From Firm-04 sp964479595 (GTDB taxonomy: Bacteria; Bacillota; Clostridia; Oscillospirales; Ruminococcaceae): a stretch of 22,972 bases of DNA. Within the stretch, counting starts at the first letter, position 1; each line of letters opens with the position of its first letter. Below, piece by piece: positions 7,211 to 14,706 of the stretch. Under the pieces are notes generated by a model. The model did not search any database, was not told where the DNA came from, and saw only the letters and a list, made by a program, of their open reading frames with translations. Both the position numbers and the translations under genes were made by a program. Where the stretch lies: contig CAYZMU010000019.1 in NCBI GenBank assembly GCA_964479595.1, positions 1 to 22,972 on the forward strand, written 5' to 3'.

Positions 7211-8138
7211 CTTTGCTCTCCTCCTTTCGCAGGATAAGCGCCTCGGAAACCCCGAAAGGCTTCCTGCGCGTGAAACGGTCCAGATAGGGCGTGAGCAGGT
7301 TCATAAGCAGGATGGAGAAGGACACGCCTTCCGGGTATCCGCCGAACCGCCGGATGACGAAAGTCAGCGCCCCGCAGCCCGCGCCGAAGAGGAATTTTCC
7401 CCAGCCGGTGACCGGTGTGGTGACGTAGTCTGTCGCCATGAAGAACGCGCCCAGAAGCAGCCCGCCGCTCAAAAGCTGGTAGAGCACATCGCCCCCCGAA
7501 AGCAGCGTGCAGAGCGCGAAAACGCCCAGATACGAAAACGGAATGATCGGCGAGATAATCCCGCGCAGCAGCAGATACAGCCCGCCCAGCAGCAGCGCCA
7601 GCGAGCAGGTTTCCCCGATACAGCCCGGGATATTCCCCAGAAAGAGATCCCAGTAGCTCGCCGTTCCTGTAACCAGCGGTGTCGCGGAAGTCAGCGCGTC
7701 CGCGTCGGTGTCGCGGAAGGAAGTCATCGTTGACTGAAACGACAGCATCAGCACAATGCGCCCCACAATGGCGGGATTGGCGAAATTCTGCCCCAGCCCG
7801 CCGAAGAGCTGCTTTACAATGACAATCGCGACAAAGCTGCCGACAACCGCCTGCCAAAACGGCAGGTCCGGGGGAAGATTGAGCCCCAGCAGCAGCCCCG
7901 TGACCGCCGCGCTCAAGTCCCCAATCGTCTGTTCGCGGCGCATGACCAGCCTGCACAGAAACTCAAAGACCACCGCCGAAACAGTCGTGCAGAGTACGAG
8001 CAGCCCCGCGCGCGCGCCGAAATGCAGCACCCCCGCGATCGTCGTGGGCAGCAGCGACACGAGCACGCAGAGCATGATATGAGAAGTCGTCATCTTTCCG
8101 CGCTCGTGCGGCGAGGCGGAAACAAGCAGTGTGTTCAA
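7203..8138 (-). CDS. rnfD: Rnf electron transport complex subunit D
   Basis: This 311-aa integral membrane subunit is homologous to NqrB. Signatures seen are LLVSASPHERGKMTTS at the N-terminus, GGLGQNFANPAIVGR (residues 113-127) and FMATDYVTTPVTGWG. The expected covalent FMN site appears as LTSATPL (Thr about 153), where the Gly of the usual SGAT is Ser. The start is TTG at 8138, seven bases after a GGGGGG ribosome binding site, giving MNTLLVSASPH as in the family. A TTG six bases earlier (8144) is too close to that site. The rnfC stop lies just upstream, and rnfG overlaps the end. Confidence 0.95.
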   Translation of the reverse strand: MNTLLVSASPHERGKMTTSHIMLCVLVSLLPTTIAGVLHFGARAGLLVLCTTVSAVVFEFLCRLVMRREQTIGDLSAAVTGLLLGLNLPPDLPFWQAVVGSFVAIVIVKQLFGGLGQNFANPAIVGRIVLMLSFQSTMTSFRDTDADALTSATPLVTGTASYWDLFLGNIPGCIGETCSLALLLGGLYLLLRGIISPIIPFSYLGVFALCTLLSGGDVLYQLLSGGLLLGAFFMATDYVTTPVTGWGKFLFGAGCGALTFVIRRFGGYPEGVSFSILLMNLLTPYLDRFTRRKPFGVSEALILRKEESKDA

Positions 8139-8151
8139 GAGCAATCCCCCC

Positions 8152-9429
8152 TTACTTTCTCGGCAGCAGCGCCTTGGCGAGCTGATTGCTCTCCGCGAGC
8201 GGACGCCGCGCGGGGCAGACGTAGGAGCAGCAGCCGCAGTTCATGCACAGCCCCAGATGCAGCGCGGCGAGCGTTTCCCCGTCCTTTCTGAGGTAGGCGC
8301 GTTCCAGTTCCATGGGCAGCAGGTTCATGGGACAGGCGTCCCTGCAGCGCCCGCAGCGGATACAGGCGGAGGTTTTGGGCTTTTTCACGGCGCTCAGCGC
8401 CAGCAGCCCGTTCTGCTGCTTGAGCACGGGGTTTAGCTCGGAATAGAGGTCCAGCCCCATCATCGGCCCGCCGCAGATAAGTTCCTTCGTTTTTTCCTTG
8501 TCCCACCCCGCGTATTCGAGCAGCGCGCTCGCGGGTGTGCCGATTCTGGCGCGCAGATTGCAGGGCTTTCCGACCGCGTCGCCGTCCACGGTGATGACAC
8601 GGTCAATGAGCGGGATGCCCGTCTTGACGTACGCGCTCAGAAACGCGCAGGAGCTGACGTTTAACACCAGCACCCCGATATCCCCCGGGAGTCTGCCCTC
8701 GGGCACGACTTTGCCGCTGCAGTGGTAGATAAGGACTTTCTCCGCGCCCTGCGGGTACACAGGCGGCAGCGCCACAATCTTGATCTCCGGGCTGTCCGCG
8801 CAAAGTTCCGTTAAGTGTTTGATCGCGGCGGGCTTGTTGTTCTCAATCCCTATCCGCGCCTCCTTGATGTCCAGCCAGCGCATGACGAGTCTGATTCCGT
8901 CTACAATCGCCTCGCCGTCCTCGAGCATTCTGCGGCAGTCCGCGGTGAGGTAGGGCTCGCATTCCGCCCCGTTGACGATGAGCATTTCGATCGGCTTCTT
9001 CGCGCGCAGCTTTACGTGTGTGGGAAAGCCCGCGCCGCCAAGCCCCACAAGCCCCGAGGCGCGCACCGCCGCGATAAAATCTTCCCTGTTCTCAATTTTG
9101 GGCGGCACACAGCTCTCCGCTACTTCCAGCGCGCCGTCGGACTCAATGACGACACTCTGCACATTGACCCCGGAAGACGTCAGGTAGGCGGAAACCTCCT
9201 TGACCGTGCCCGAAACACTCGCGTGAATGGGCGCGCTGACAAAGGCGTCGCTGTCCCCGATGACCTGCCCGACCTTCACGGTGTCGCCCTTCTTGCAGGT
9301 CGGGGTACAGGGCGCGCCGATGTGCATCTGCATGGGAATCCGCACCAGCTGCGGCGCGGGGAGATCCTCAATCATATGGTCCTCGGTATTCTTGCGGTGG
9401 GAGAGATGAATGCCGTTTAAGCGTTTCAT
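8152..9429 (-). CDS. rnfC: Rnf electron transport complex subunit C (NADH-binding, Fe-S)
   Basis: This 425-aa peripheral subunit is the probable site of NAD+ reduction. It shows an N-terminal barrel-sandwich region, the nucleotide/FMN-binding core with GLVGLGGAGFPTHVKL (about 131-146) and NGAECEPYLTAD, and a Gly-rich ICGGPMMG segment. Two C-terminal 4Fe-4S motifs are present: C356-x2-C359-x2-C362-x3-C366 and C395-x2-C398-x2-C401-x3-C405. Start ATG is at 9429 behind a weak AAAGGCAGGG site. It is first of the rnf genes and lies about 60 bp after the XRE regulator on the same strand. It has no convincing promoter of its own in that gap, so readthrough from the regulator promoter is plausible. 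Confidence 0.96.
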   Translation of the reverse strand: MKRLNGIHLSHRKNTEDHMIEDLPAPQLVRIPMQMHIGAPCTPTCKKGDTVKVGQVIGDSDAFVSAPIHASVSGTVKEVSAYLTSSGVNVQSVVIESDGALEVAESCVPPKIENREDFIAAVRASGLVGLGGAGFPTHVKLRAKKPIEMLIVNGAECEPYLTADCRRMLEDGEAIVDGIRLVMRWLDIKEARIGIENNKPAAIKHLTELCADSPEIKIVALPPVYPQGAEKVLIYHCSGKVVPEGRLPGDIGVLVLNVSSCAFLSAYVKTGIPLIDRVITVDGDAVGKPCNLRARIGTPASALLEYAGWDKEKTKELICGGPMMGLDLYSELNPVLKQQNGLLALSAVKKPKTSACIRCGRCRDACPMNLLPMELERAYLRKDGETLAALHLGLCMNCGCCSYVCPARRPLAESNQLAKALLPRK

Positions 9430-9457
9430 GGGCTGATACCCTGCCTTTCTTCGCCCC

Positions 9458-9487
9458 TTGCGTTTGAGGGCTCGGATGTGGTATAAT
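9458..9487 (+). promoter_or_regulatory. Candidate + strand promoter antisense to the XRE gene
   Basis: An extended -10, TGGTATAAT (9479-9487), is a perfect TATAAT with TGn. A weak -35-like TTGCGT (9458-9463) lies 18 bases upstream. It points into the 3' end of the XRE gene, which is coded on the other strand, so it would make antisense RNA. Confidence 0.45.
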
Positions 9488-9491
9488 AGTT

Positions 9492-10217
9492 CTAAGGTCT
9501 GCGCTCCTGCCTGCGGTGCTTGGAGACCTTGTCGCGGGTCGTCTCAATGCTGTCCTCGCTGATCCGGATGAGATTGAGCAGCGCCGAGGCGTATTCCGAA
9601 AAGTCCTCCGAGAGCGTGGCGGTCGTCACATAGAGCGTCTCCGCGTCCTCCACGCAGTCGTTGGTCCCCAGCGGAATGCCGCTGGACGCCGCCTTGATGT
9701 TGGATTCGTTGAGCGCTATGATGGCGTCCGCGCTGTCGTTGGCGACGACTTTCGGGATTCGGAAGAGCTTCTGGTCGTTGCGCGGACAGGCGTTGTAGAT
9801 AATCCGGAAGAGCTTGTAGACCGAGAGCATGAGATAGGAGGAGACCTCCCGTATCAGCGTCACGGATTTCGCGCGCTGCGAAAACGAGAACAGCAGGCTG
9901 ATGGAGCTGTTGATCATGCGCGTGTAGAAACGGATGGTTTCATTCGACGGCATGAGCGTTTTCTCGTCGTCCGCGGGCAGCTCCTCAATACTGAGCGTTT
10001 TCCCGCCCGGCTCCGGCGTCCGCCCGAGGAGATAGTCGCAGGAAACGTTATAGTAGTCCGCTATCCGGACCAGAAAATCCAGCCCGCATTCGCGGATGCC
10101 CTTTTCGTAGTGCGAAAGCAGCGCCTGGGAAATCCCTAAGTCCGCCGCCGCCTTCTTCTGGCTTATCTTGCGCTCTTTGCGCTGCAGCGCGATTATGCGC
10201 GGAAAATCCTCGTTCAT
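9492..10217 (-). CDS. XRE-family HTH transcriptional regulator
   Basis: This 241-aa protein has a Cro/C1-type helix-turn-helix at residues 6-62: RIIALQRKERKISQKKAAADLG then ISQALLSHYEKGIRECGLDFLVRIADYYNVSCDYLLGR. A helical region of about 170 aa (NETIRFYTRMINSSISLLFSFS ... ) follows without a recognisable catalytic or sensory motif. It is probably a dimerisation or sensing part of the type common in single-copy Firmicutes regulators. Start ATG has GGGAGG nine bases upstream and a near-consensus promoter 47-75 bp upstream. It is immediately upstream of and codirectional with rnfC, so it may control rnf and itself; this is inferred from position only. Confidence 0.92.
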   Translation of the reverse strand: MNEDFPRIIALQRKERKISQKKAAADLGISQALLSHYEKGIRECGLDFLVRIADYYNVSCDYLLGRTPEPGGKTLSIEELPADDEKTLMPSNETIRFYTRMINSSISLLFSFSQRAKSVTLIREVSSYLMLSVYKLFRIIYNACPRNDQKLFRIPKVVANDSADAIIALNESNIKAASSGIPLGTNDCVEDAETLYVTTATLSEDFSEYASALLNLIRISEDSIETTRDKVSKHRRQERRP

Positions 10218-10263
10218 CCGCCGTGACCTCCCGGAATGGATTGTGCAGACACAGTACCTCTCT

Positions 10264-10285
10264 ATTATATAACAGATAGTATAAT
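10264..10285. repeat. Inverted repeat overlapping the XRE -10 element
   Basis: ATTATA (10264-10269) and TATAAT (10280-10285) are inverted around a 10-base centre. The left arm is the - strand -10 of the XRE gene; the right arm would be a -10 on the + strand, but no fitting -35 is found for it. It could be an operator, or a chance result of AT-rich promoter DNA. Confidence 0.35.
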
Positions 10286-10292
10286 TTGTAAA
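10264..10292 (-). promoter_or_regulatory. Sigma-A promoter of the XRE gene (possibly of XRE-rnf)
   Basis: Read on the - strand: TTTACA (10292-10287), a 17-base spacer, TATAAT (10269-10264). Five of six and six of six consensus matches. The start of transcription would lie near 10257, about 40 bases before the XRE ATG. Confidence 0.88.
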
Positions 10293-10312
10293 GACCTGTC
10301 CGGATAAATGAT

Positions 10313-10336
10313 TCCGGGATTTCCCGGGCGTTTTTT
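10313..10336 (+). terminator. Candidate intrinsic terminator on the + strand
   Basis: Short GC stem: TCCGGG (10313-10318), loop ATTT, CCCGGG (10323-10328), then CG and TTTTTT (10331-10336). No + strand gene ends here. It could stop antisense transcription across the XRE gene, or act as a leader attenuator for the gene starting at 10390. Confidence 0.5.
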
Positions 10337-10350
10337 GTGCAATCTCACAA
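10335..10350. promoter_or_regulatory. Dyad TTGTG-N6-CACAA upstream of the histidine phosphatase gene
   Basis: Perfect inverted half-sites TTGTG (10335-10339) and CACAA (10346-10350) are separated by six bases. A similar arrangement, TTGTG-N6-CACGA, occurs at 14781-14796. It could be a protein-binding site; unproven. Confidence 0.35.
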
Positions 10351-10389
10351 TTACTTAAAAATATCGCCGCGAAAGGAGCGCGAAAACGC

Positions 10390-11025
10390 GTGAAAAATTA
10401 TCACATTTCCCTTTTCCGACACGGAAAAACCGCCGCCAACGAGAGCGGGGTCTATATCGGCTCGACCGATTATCCGCTTTCCGACCGAGGCAGAAACGAG
10501 CTCTACGACGAGTTGGACCGTTTCAGCTACCCTCGGGTGGACCGCGTCTACACAAGCCCGCTGCGGCGCTGCGAGGAGACGGCGCAGATTCTCTTTCCAC
10601 ACCGCGAGCTTTGCCCCGCGCCGGAGTTTGAGGAGCTGCATTTCGGCGATTTTGAGGGCAAACGCGCGGAGGACTTGGTGGACAACGAGGATTACCGCGC
10701 GTGGCTCAAAGGCGGGCTGGACGCCAGACCGCCGCGCGGGGAGAGTGTCGCGGAGCTTACCGTGCGCAGTTTCCGCGGTCTGGAGCGGATTTTTCACGAG
10801 ATGATGCGGGAGGAACTGAGTCACGTCGCGATTGTCTCCCACGCGGGCGTGATTGTGAATCTTCTGGCGTGTTTCGGGCTGCCGAAATTCGACCCCAAAA
10901 AGCTCCACATCGCCGCGGGCGAGGGCTATGAAATCCAGATAAACCCCGGAATGTGGCAGTCCTCGCAGGCGTTTGAGATTCTGCGCAAGACCCCGCTTTC
11001 CCCCGAGGAAACCGATACGTTCTGA
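10390..11025 (+). CDS. Histidine phosphatase family protein (phosphoglycerate mutase/CobC-like fold)
   Basis: This 211-aa cytosolic phosphatase of the 2H-phosphatase superfamily has the nucleophile motif LFRHGKTAAN (R10, H11, G12), the second Arg in YTSPLRRCEETA (about R59/R60), the acid residue in FEELHFGDFEG (E81/E82) and the second His in IVSHAGV (H151). Substrates in this branch range from phosphorylated sugars to alpha-ribazole phosphate. There is no cobalamin gene nearby, so no specific substrate is proposed. The start is GTG at 10390 with AAAGGAG about 11 bases upstream. It is transcribed divergently from the XRE gene and forms a probable two-gene unit with the membrane protein at 11050. 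Confidence 0.9.
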   Translation: MKNYHISLFRHGKTAANESGVYIGSTDYPLSDRGRNELYDELDRFSYPRVDRVYTSPLRRCEETAQILFPHRELCPAPEFEELHFGDFEGKRAEDLVDNEDYRAWLKGGLDARPPRGESVAELTVRSFRGLERIFHEMMREELSHVAIVSHAGVIVNLLACFGLPKFDPKKLHIAAGEGYEIQINPGMWQSSQAFEILRKTPLSPEETDTF

Positions 11026-11049
11026 CTTTTCGGAGAGGAGGGAACCCCC

Positions 11050-11511
11050 ATGCTGGAGGCCGTGCTCGCGGTCGTGATTATCGCCGCGCTGCTGCTTTTA
11101 ATCGGCGTGCCGCTGGATGTCATCATCGGCGGGCTCGCCGCGCTGCTGATGCTCGGGGTGGTGCTGACGGCGGCGGTTTTCGTGCTGTTTTTCCTCGCGG
11201 CGGATATCTCGCTGTTCTTCTTCCGCCCCGCGAGGGGCAAGTTCCTGCGCTTTGACGAGGGCGAACGCTTTGACCGCGCCGTCTACCTCTCCTTAAAAGA
11301 CAATCTGGAATACACCTGCCTGTTCCCCGCGGAAGGTTTTGCCCGCGCGCGGATTTACCGCCCGGAAAAGGAGCGTCTGCTTTTCACCTCGCGGCTCAAA
11401 AAGCGCAAAACCGCTTACGACCGCCACAGCCTGCTCATTATCCTGCTCGGGAATCTCTTTTCCGTTTTGGTCTGTGTCGGCGCGTTTGCTCTGCTGCCCG
11501 CTCTCTTCTGA
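11050..11511 (+). CDS. Small three-TM membrane protein of unknown function
   Basis: This 153-aa protein has two long N-terminal hydrophobic segments (about residues 2-27 and 30-55), a basic and aromatic central region on one side of the membrane (FFFRPARGKFLRFDEGERFDRAV, residues about 55-80) and a third C-terminal hydrophobic segment (about 130-152). AGAGGAGG lies eight bases before the ATG. The gene starts 24 bp after the histidine phosphatase stop and ends just before a terminator, so the two genes are likely one operon. No family is recognised. Confidence 0.82.
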   Translation: MLEAVLAVVIIAALLLLIGVPLDVIIGGLAALLMLGVVLTAAVFVLFFLAADISLFFFRPARGKFLRFDEGERFDRAVYLSLKDNLEYTCLFPAEGFARARIYRPEKERLLFTSRLKKRKTAYDRHSLLIILLGNLFSVLVCVGAFALLPALF

Positions 11512-11529
11512 AGTTTTCCCGCGTGAAAC

Positions 11530-11564
11530 GGGGCCGCGCGCGTCCTGCGCACAGCCCCCTTTTT
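11530..11564 (+). terminator. Intrinsic terminator after the phosphatase/membrane protein operon
   Basis: Outer stem GGGGC (11530-11534) pairs with GCCCC (11554-11558). An inner GCGC/GCGC pairing extends it, and CTTTTT follows. It lies between convergent genes. The opposite strand has only a short T-run, so it works mainly on the + strand. Confidence 0.75.
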
Positions 11565-11566
11565 GT

Positions 11567-14500
11567 TTATTCGGTTCTCAGCGCGATGACAGGGTCTTTC
11601 TTGGCGGCGAGCCGCGAGGGCACAATCCCCGCGATAAGCGTCAGCAGCACGCTGATGGCCACCAGAATGACCGCGTAGACCGGTCTTAGGAACGCCACGT
11701 CGGGCGCGCCGGAAACGTGTTCGATGATGAGGTTGATGGGGAAGTCCAGCAGCACCGTGATGACCACACCGATGATGCCCGCGACAAGCCCCACGAGGAA
11801 GGTCTCCGCGTTGAAGACATGGGCGATGTCGCGTTTTGAGGCGCCGATAGAGCGCAGGATGCCGATTTCCTTCGTCCGCTCGAGCACGGAGATGTAGGTG
11901 ATGATGCCGATCATGATGGAGGACACCACCAGCGAAATCGAGACAAAGCCTATCAGGACATAGGAAACCATGTTGATGATGTTTGTCACCGAGGAGAGCA
12001 GAATCCCGATATAGTCGGTGTACTCAATCTCGCCGTCCTCGTTGCCCGAGGCTTTCTGGTTGTCATTGTAGGTCGCGATAAAGTCCTCGAAATTCTCCTT
12101 CGCCTCAAAGGACTGCGAGTAAATCCGGATGACGAACGGATCTTCCGCGCTGCGTATGCCGAGCTTCTGCACATTGCCCTCGTAGGTGTTGTCCGTGGAC
12201 TGCGAGAGGACCTGATCCTTGAAGATCTTGAGCAGCATCTCCTCGTCCATCGTGGAAACGGCCGCCTTGAGCGTCTCAATATCGCTCGCGGGGTTGAAGG
12301 ACGCCGCCATTTCATTCAACTGTTCGCTGTCCATGGCGGCTATCTGTTCGCGAATCTGGTCCGCGGTCACGGAATTTTCGAGTATCCCCTTGTAGAGGTC
12401 GAGCAGCTGCATTTCCGTGAGCCCGTCGAGCAGCGCGGGATTGGGCTCCACGCCCTGACTCTGCGCCAGCGCGCCCACTAAAGCCGCCTTGCCCTCGGGG
12501 GTGTCCGCGAAGGCTTTCGCGTCCGCGAGCGTCACGTCCGCGAGCATTTTTGGCTTCATCGCCGCGACAAGTTCCTCGTCGCTCATGGCGTCAAACGCCG
12601 CGACGACGTCCTCCCCGGTAAAGCCCTCGCCGTTCATGTTCTGGAAGAGCGCCTGCAGCTGGGAAAGCTCCTGCGGAGTGAGGTTGTCGATATAGTCGTA
12701 GACGTCGTCCACCGTCACGTCCTCGAGCTCCTCAAACTCATAGCCCGTGAACACGTCGATATCGGGGTCGTCGCGCTGCTGCTTGGCGATTTCGGAGGCG
12801 GCGTTCTCCTCCAACAGATAGTCCACCAGATCGGTCGTGTAGCAGATGGTTCCCGGCGTCAGCGCGCCCACGGCGGCGCCGTCTTTCTGGCGCACAATCC
12901 CGCTGATGTGGAGCGTCAGGCCGTCGTCAATCTTTTCCGCCATGTAGTCGTCGTCCCTGACGCGGTCCTTCCAGCAGTTTTCGGTCTCGTCAAACTCAAA
13001 ATAATCCGTGTTGAGAATCAGCTTGAACTGCATGTCCATGAGTTCCTCGTAGGTGAAGCTGTCGGCCTCGCCCTCGAGTTTTTCTCCGTTCATGACCTGC
13101 TCGAACTTGTCGGAAATCTCGTCGGGGTCGCGCAGCCCGAGCCCGTACATGGTGAAGTCCGTGATTTCGTTGTAGTCGTCCACCACCAGCACCAGCTCGT
13201 CCTTGCTCTTGGGCCACGAGCCGCTGAGCACGTCGTACTGTTCGTTTAAGAGGTCCTGATCGGTGTACATCAGTGTCCAGATGTCCATGACGCTCCGCGC
13301 CGTGCTCGTGATGCCCGAAACGGTCGAATCCGAGGCGGTGCTGTCGTAGCCTATCATATCCCAGTACGCGTTGATCATGGGGTTGGGGTTGACGGGCTTG
13401 GGGCCGTCGGAGGTGTCCGCCAGATAGACCTGCGGGGTGACGTTGTAGAGATACTGAATCGTGTAGTCGGAAAGCTCCGCGTCCTTTTCCTCGAGATATT
13501 TCTTAAACGAGGAGAGGTCGTTTTCGCGCACTTCCGCGATCATCGCGTTCATCATTTCCGTGGCGGTGTCGCTGATGTAGACCCCGTCCATGGGGTGTTC
13601 GCCTCTGTCCTCCGCCTGCCCCGAAACGCTCTCCACAAGGCTTGTCAGGTCCGCGGACTGCGAGGTAAGCTCCAGCGGGTAGGACGACAGCGCGTTCTCC
13701 TGCACTTGGTTAATGTAGGTCTGGAAGCCGTCCGAGAGCGACAGAATCAGCGCGATGCCGATGATACCGATGCTCCCCGCGAACGCCGTGAGGAAGGTGC
13801 GCGCCTTCTTCGTCATGAGGTTTTTCAGAGACAGCGAAGTCGCCGTCGCGAGGCTCATGGAAACGTGTTTTTCCTTCTTTTTCTTCTTCTTATTGTCGGC
13901 CCCCTGCGCCTCCTCGCGTTTTTTAAGCTCCTCCTCGTGCGCCTTGAGTTCCTTGCGTTCCTCCTCTTCCGAATAGGGGTTGGAATCGCTCTGGATCTTG
14001 CCGTCGAGCAGCCGCACCGTACGCGTGGCGTATTTCTCCGCGAGGTCGGGGTTGTGCGTGACCATGATGACGAGGCGGTCGCTCGCGATTTCCTTGAGCA
14101 GGTCCATAATCTGCACGCTTGTTTCGGTGTCAAGCGCGCCGGTGGGCTCGTCCGCGAGCAGGATTTCCGGGTCGTTTATCAGCGCGCGCGCGATGGCGAC
14201 ACGCTGCATCTGCCCGCCCGACATCTGGTTGGGCTTCTTGCGCAGCTGGTCGCCCAGCCCCACGCGCTCGAGCATTTTTTTCGCGCGCTCCCTGCGCTCG
14301 CTCTTGGAGATGCCCGAAAGCGTCAGCGCCAGCTCCACATTGGCGAGTACGGTCTGGTGGGGAATGAGGTTGTATGTCTGAAAGACAAAGCCGATGGTAT
14401 GGTTGCGGTAATGGTCCCAGTCCTTGTCCTTGTATTCCTTGGTGGATTTGCCCGCGATGATGAGATCGCCGGAGGTATAGCGGTCAAGCCCTCCCACGAT

Positions 14501-14647
14501 GTTGAGCAGCGTCGTCTTGCCGCAGCCCGAAGGCCCGAGAATGGCGGCGAACTCGCTCTTGCGGAAGATGATGTCCACGCCTTTGAGCGCCTGAACCTCG
14601 CTGTCCCCCGCGAGGTAGTTCTTGGTGATTCCTTTGAGACGAAGCAA
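11567..14647 (-). CDS. ABC transporter, fused ATPase-permease (MacB/LolCDE-like) with large extracellular domain
   Basis: This 1026-aa protein is an ATPase fused to a MacB-type permease. ATPase residues 1-220: Walker A GPSGCGKT (38-45), Q-loop FVFQTYNL (Q90), signature MSGGQ (142-146), Walker B ILLADEPTGALD (162-173) and His-loop VTHNPD (H198). A charged linker with poly-Lys follows (225-262), then TM1 (about 285-304), an extracytoplasmic region of about 560 aa, and three C-terminal TM segments with the FtsX/MacB signature RTKEIGILRSIGASKRDI. Such proteins use ATP-driven mechanotransmission to export or release lipids, peptides or antibiotics; the substrate here is unknown. The start is TTG at 14647 after AGGAAAGG, giving MLRLKGITKNY like relatives. 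The GTG at 14716 lies upstream of the predicted transcription start. It has no partner genes and is probably monocistronic. Confidence 0.93.
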   Translation of the reverse strand: MLRLKGITKNYLAGDSEVQALKGVDIIFRKSEFAAILGPSGCGKTTLLNIVGGLDRYTSGDLIIAGKSTKEYKDKDWDHYRNHTIGFVFQTYNLIPHQTVLANVELALTLSGISKSERRERAKKMLERVGLGDQLRKKPNQMSGGQMQRVAIARALINDPEILLADEPTGALDTETSVQIMDLLKEIASDRLVIMVTHNPDLAEKYATRTVRLLDGKIQSDSNPYSEEEERKELKAHEEELKKREEAQGADNKKKKKKEKHVSMSLATATSLSLKNLMTKKARTFLTAFAGSIGIIGIALILSLSDGFQTYINQVQENALSSYPLELTSQSADLTSLVESVSGQAEDRGEHPMDGVYISDTATEMMNAMIAEVRENDLSSFKKYLEEKDAELSDYTIQYLYNVTPQVYLADTSDGPKPVNPNPMINAYWDMIGYDSTASDSTVSGITSTARSVMDIWTLMYTDQDLLNEQYDVLSGSWPKSKDELVLVVDDYNEITDFTMYGLGLRDPDEISDKFEQVMNGEKLEGEADSFTYEELMDMQFKLILNTDYFEFDETENCWKDRVRDDDYMAEKIDDGLTLHISGIVRQKDGAAVGALTPGTICYTTDLVDYLLEENAASEIAKQQRDDPDIDVFTGYEFEELEDVTVDDVYDYIDNLTPQELSQLQALFQNMNGEGFTGEDVVAAFDAMSDEELVAAMKPKMLADVTLADAKAFADTPEGKAALVGALAQSQGVEPNPALLDGLTEMQLLDLYKGILENSVTADQIREQIAAMDSEQLNEMAASFNPASDIETLKAAVSTMDEEMLLKIFKDQVLSQSTDNTYEGNVQKLGIRSAEDPFVIRIYSQSFEAKENFEDFIATYNDNQKASGNEDGEIEYTDYIGILLSSVTNIINMVSYVLIGFVSISLVVSSIMIGIITYISVLERTKEIGILRSIGASKRDIAHVFNAETFLVGLVAGIIGVVITVLLDFPINLIIEHVSGAPDVAFLRPVYAVILVAISVLLTLIAGIVPSRLAAKKDPVIALRTE

Positions 14648-14680
14648 GTCATCACAACCTTTCCTGAGTTTCACGCTCAA

Positions 14681-14698
14681 AGCCCGCCGAACCGGGCT
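14681..14698 (-). promoter_or_regulatory. Leader hairpin upstream of the ABC exporter
   Basis: Perfect six-base arms AGCCCG (14681-14686) and CGGGCT (14693-14698) flank a six-base loop. In the - strand leader RNA it lies between the promoter and the ribosome binding site. It is not followed by a strong T-run, so it is not an obvious terminator. Confidence 0.4.
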
Positions 14699-14706
14699 AT
14701 CATGTA

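Noticed and set aside
9483..9488. TATTAT as a -10 for a separate rnfC promoter (- strand)
   Set aside because: No -35-like hexamer 16-18 bases upstream on the - strand; the upstream DNA there is GC-rich XRE coding sequence.
10280..10285. TATAAT on the + strand as promoter of the histidine phosphatase gene
   Set aside because: No -35 match at 16-18 bases and no TGn; more likely part of the - strand promoter region or the inverted repeat.
10390..11025. Histidine phosphatase as a cobalamin (CobC) gene or as glycolytic gpmA
   Set aside because: No cobalamin genes nearby, and the window already has gpmI for glycolysis; the motifs fit the broad family only.
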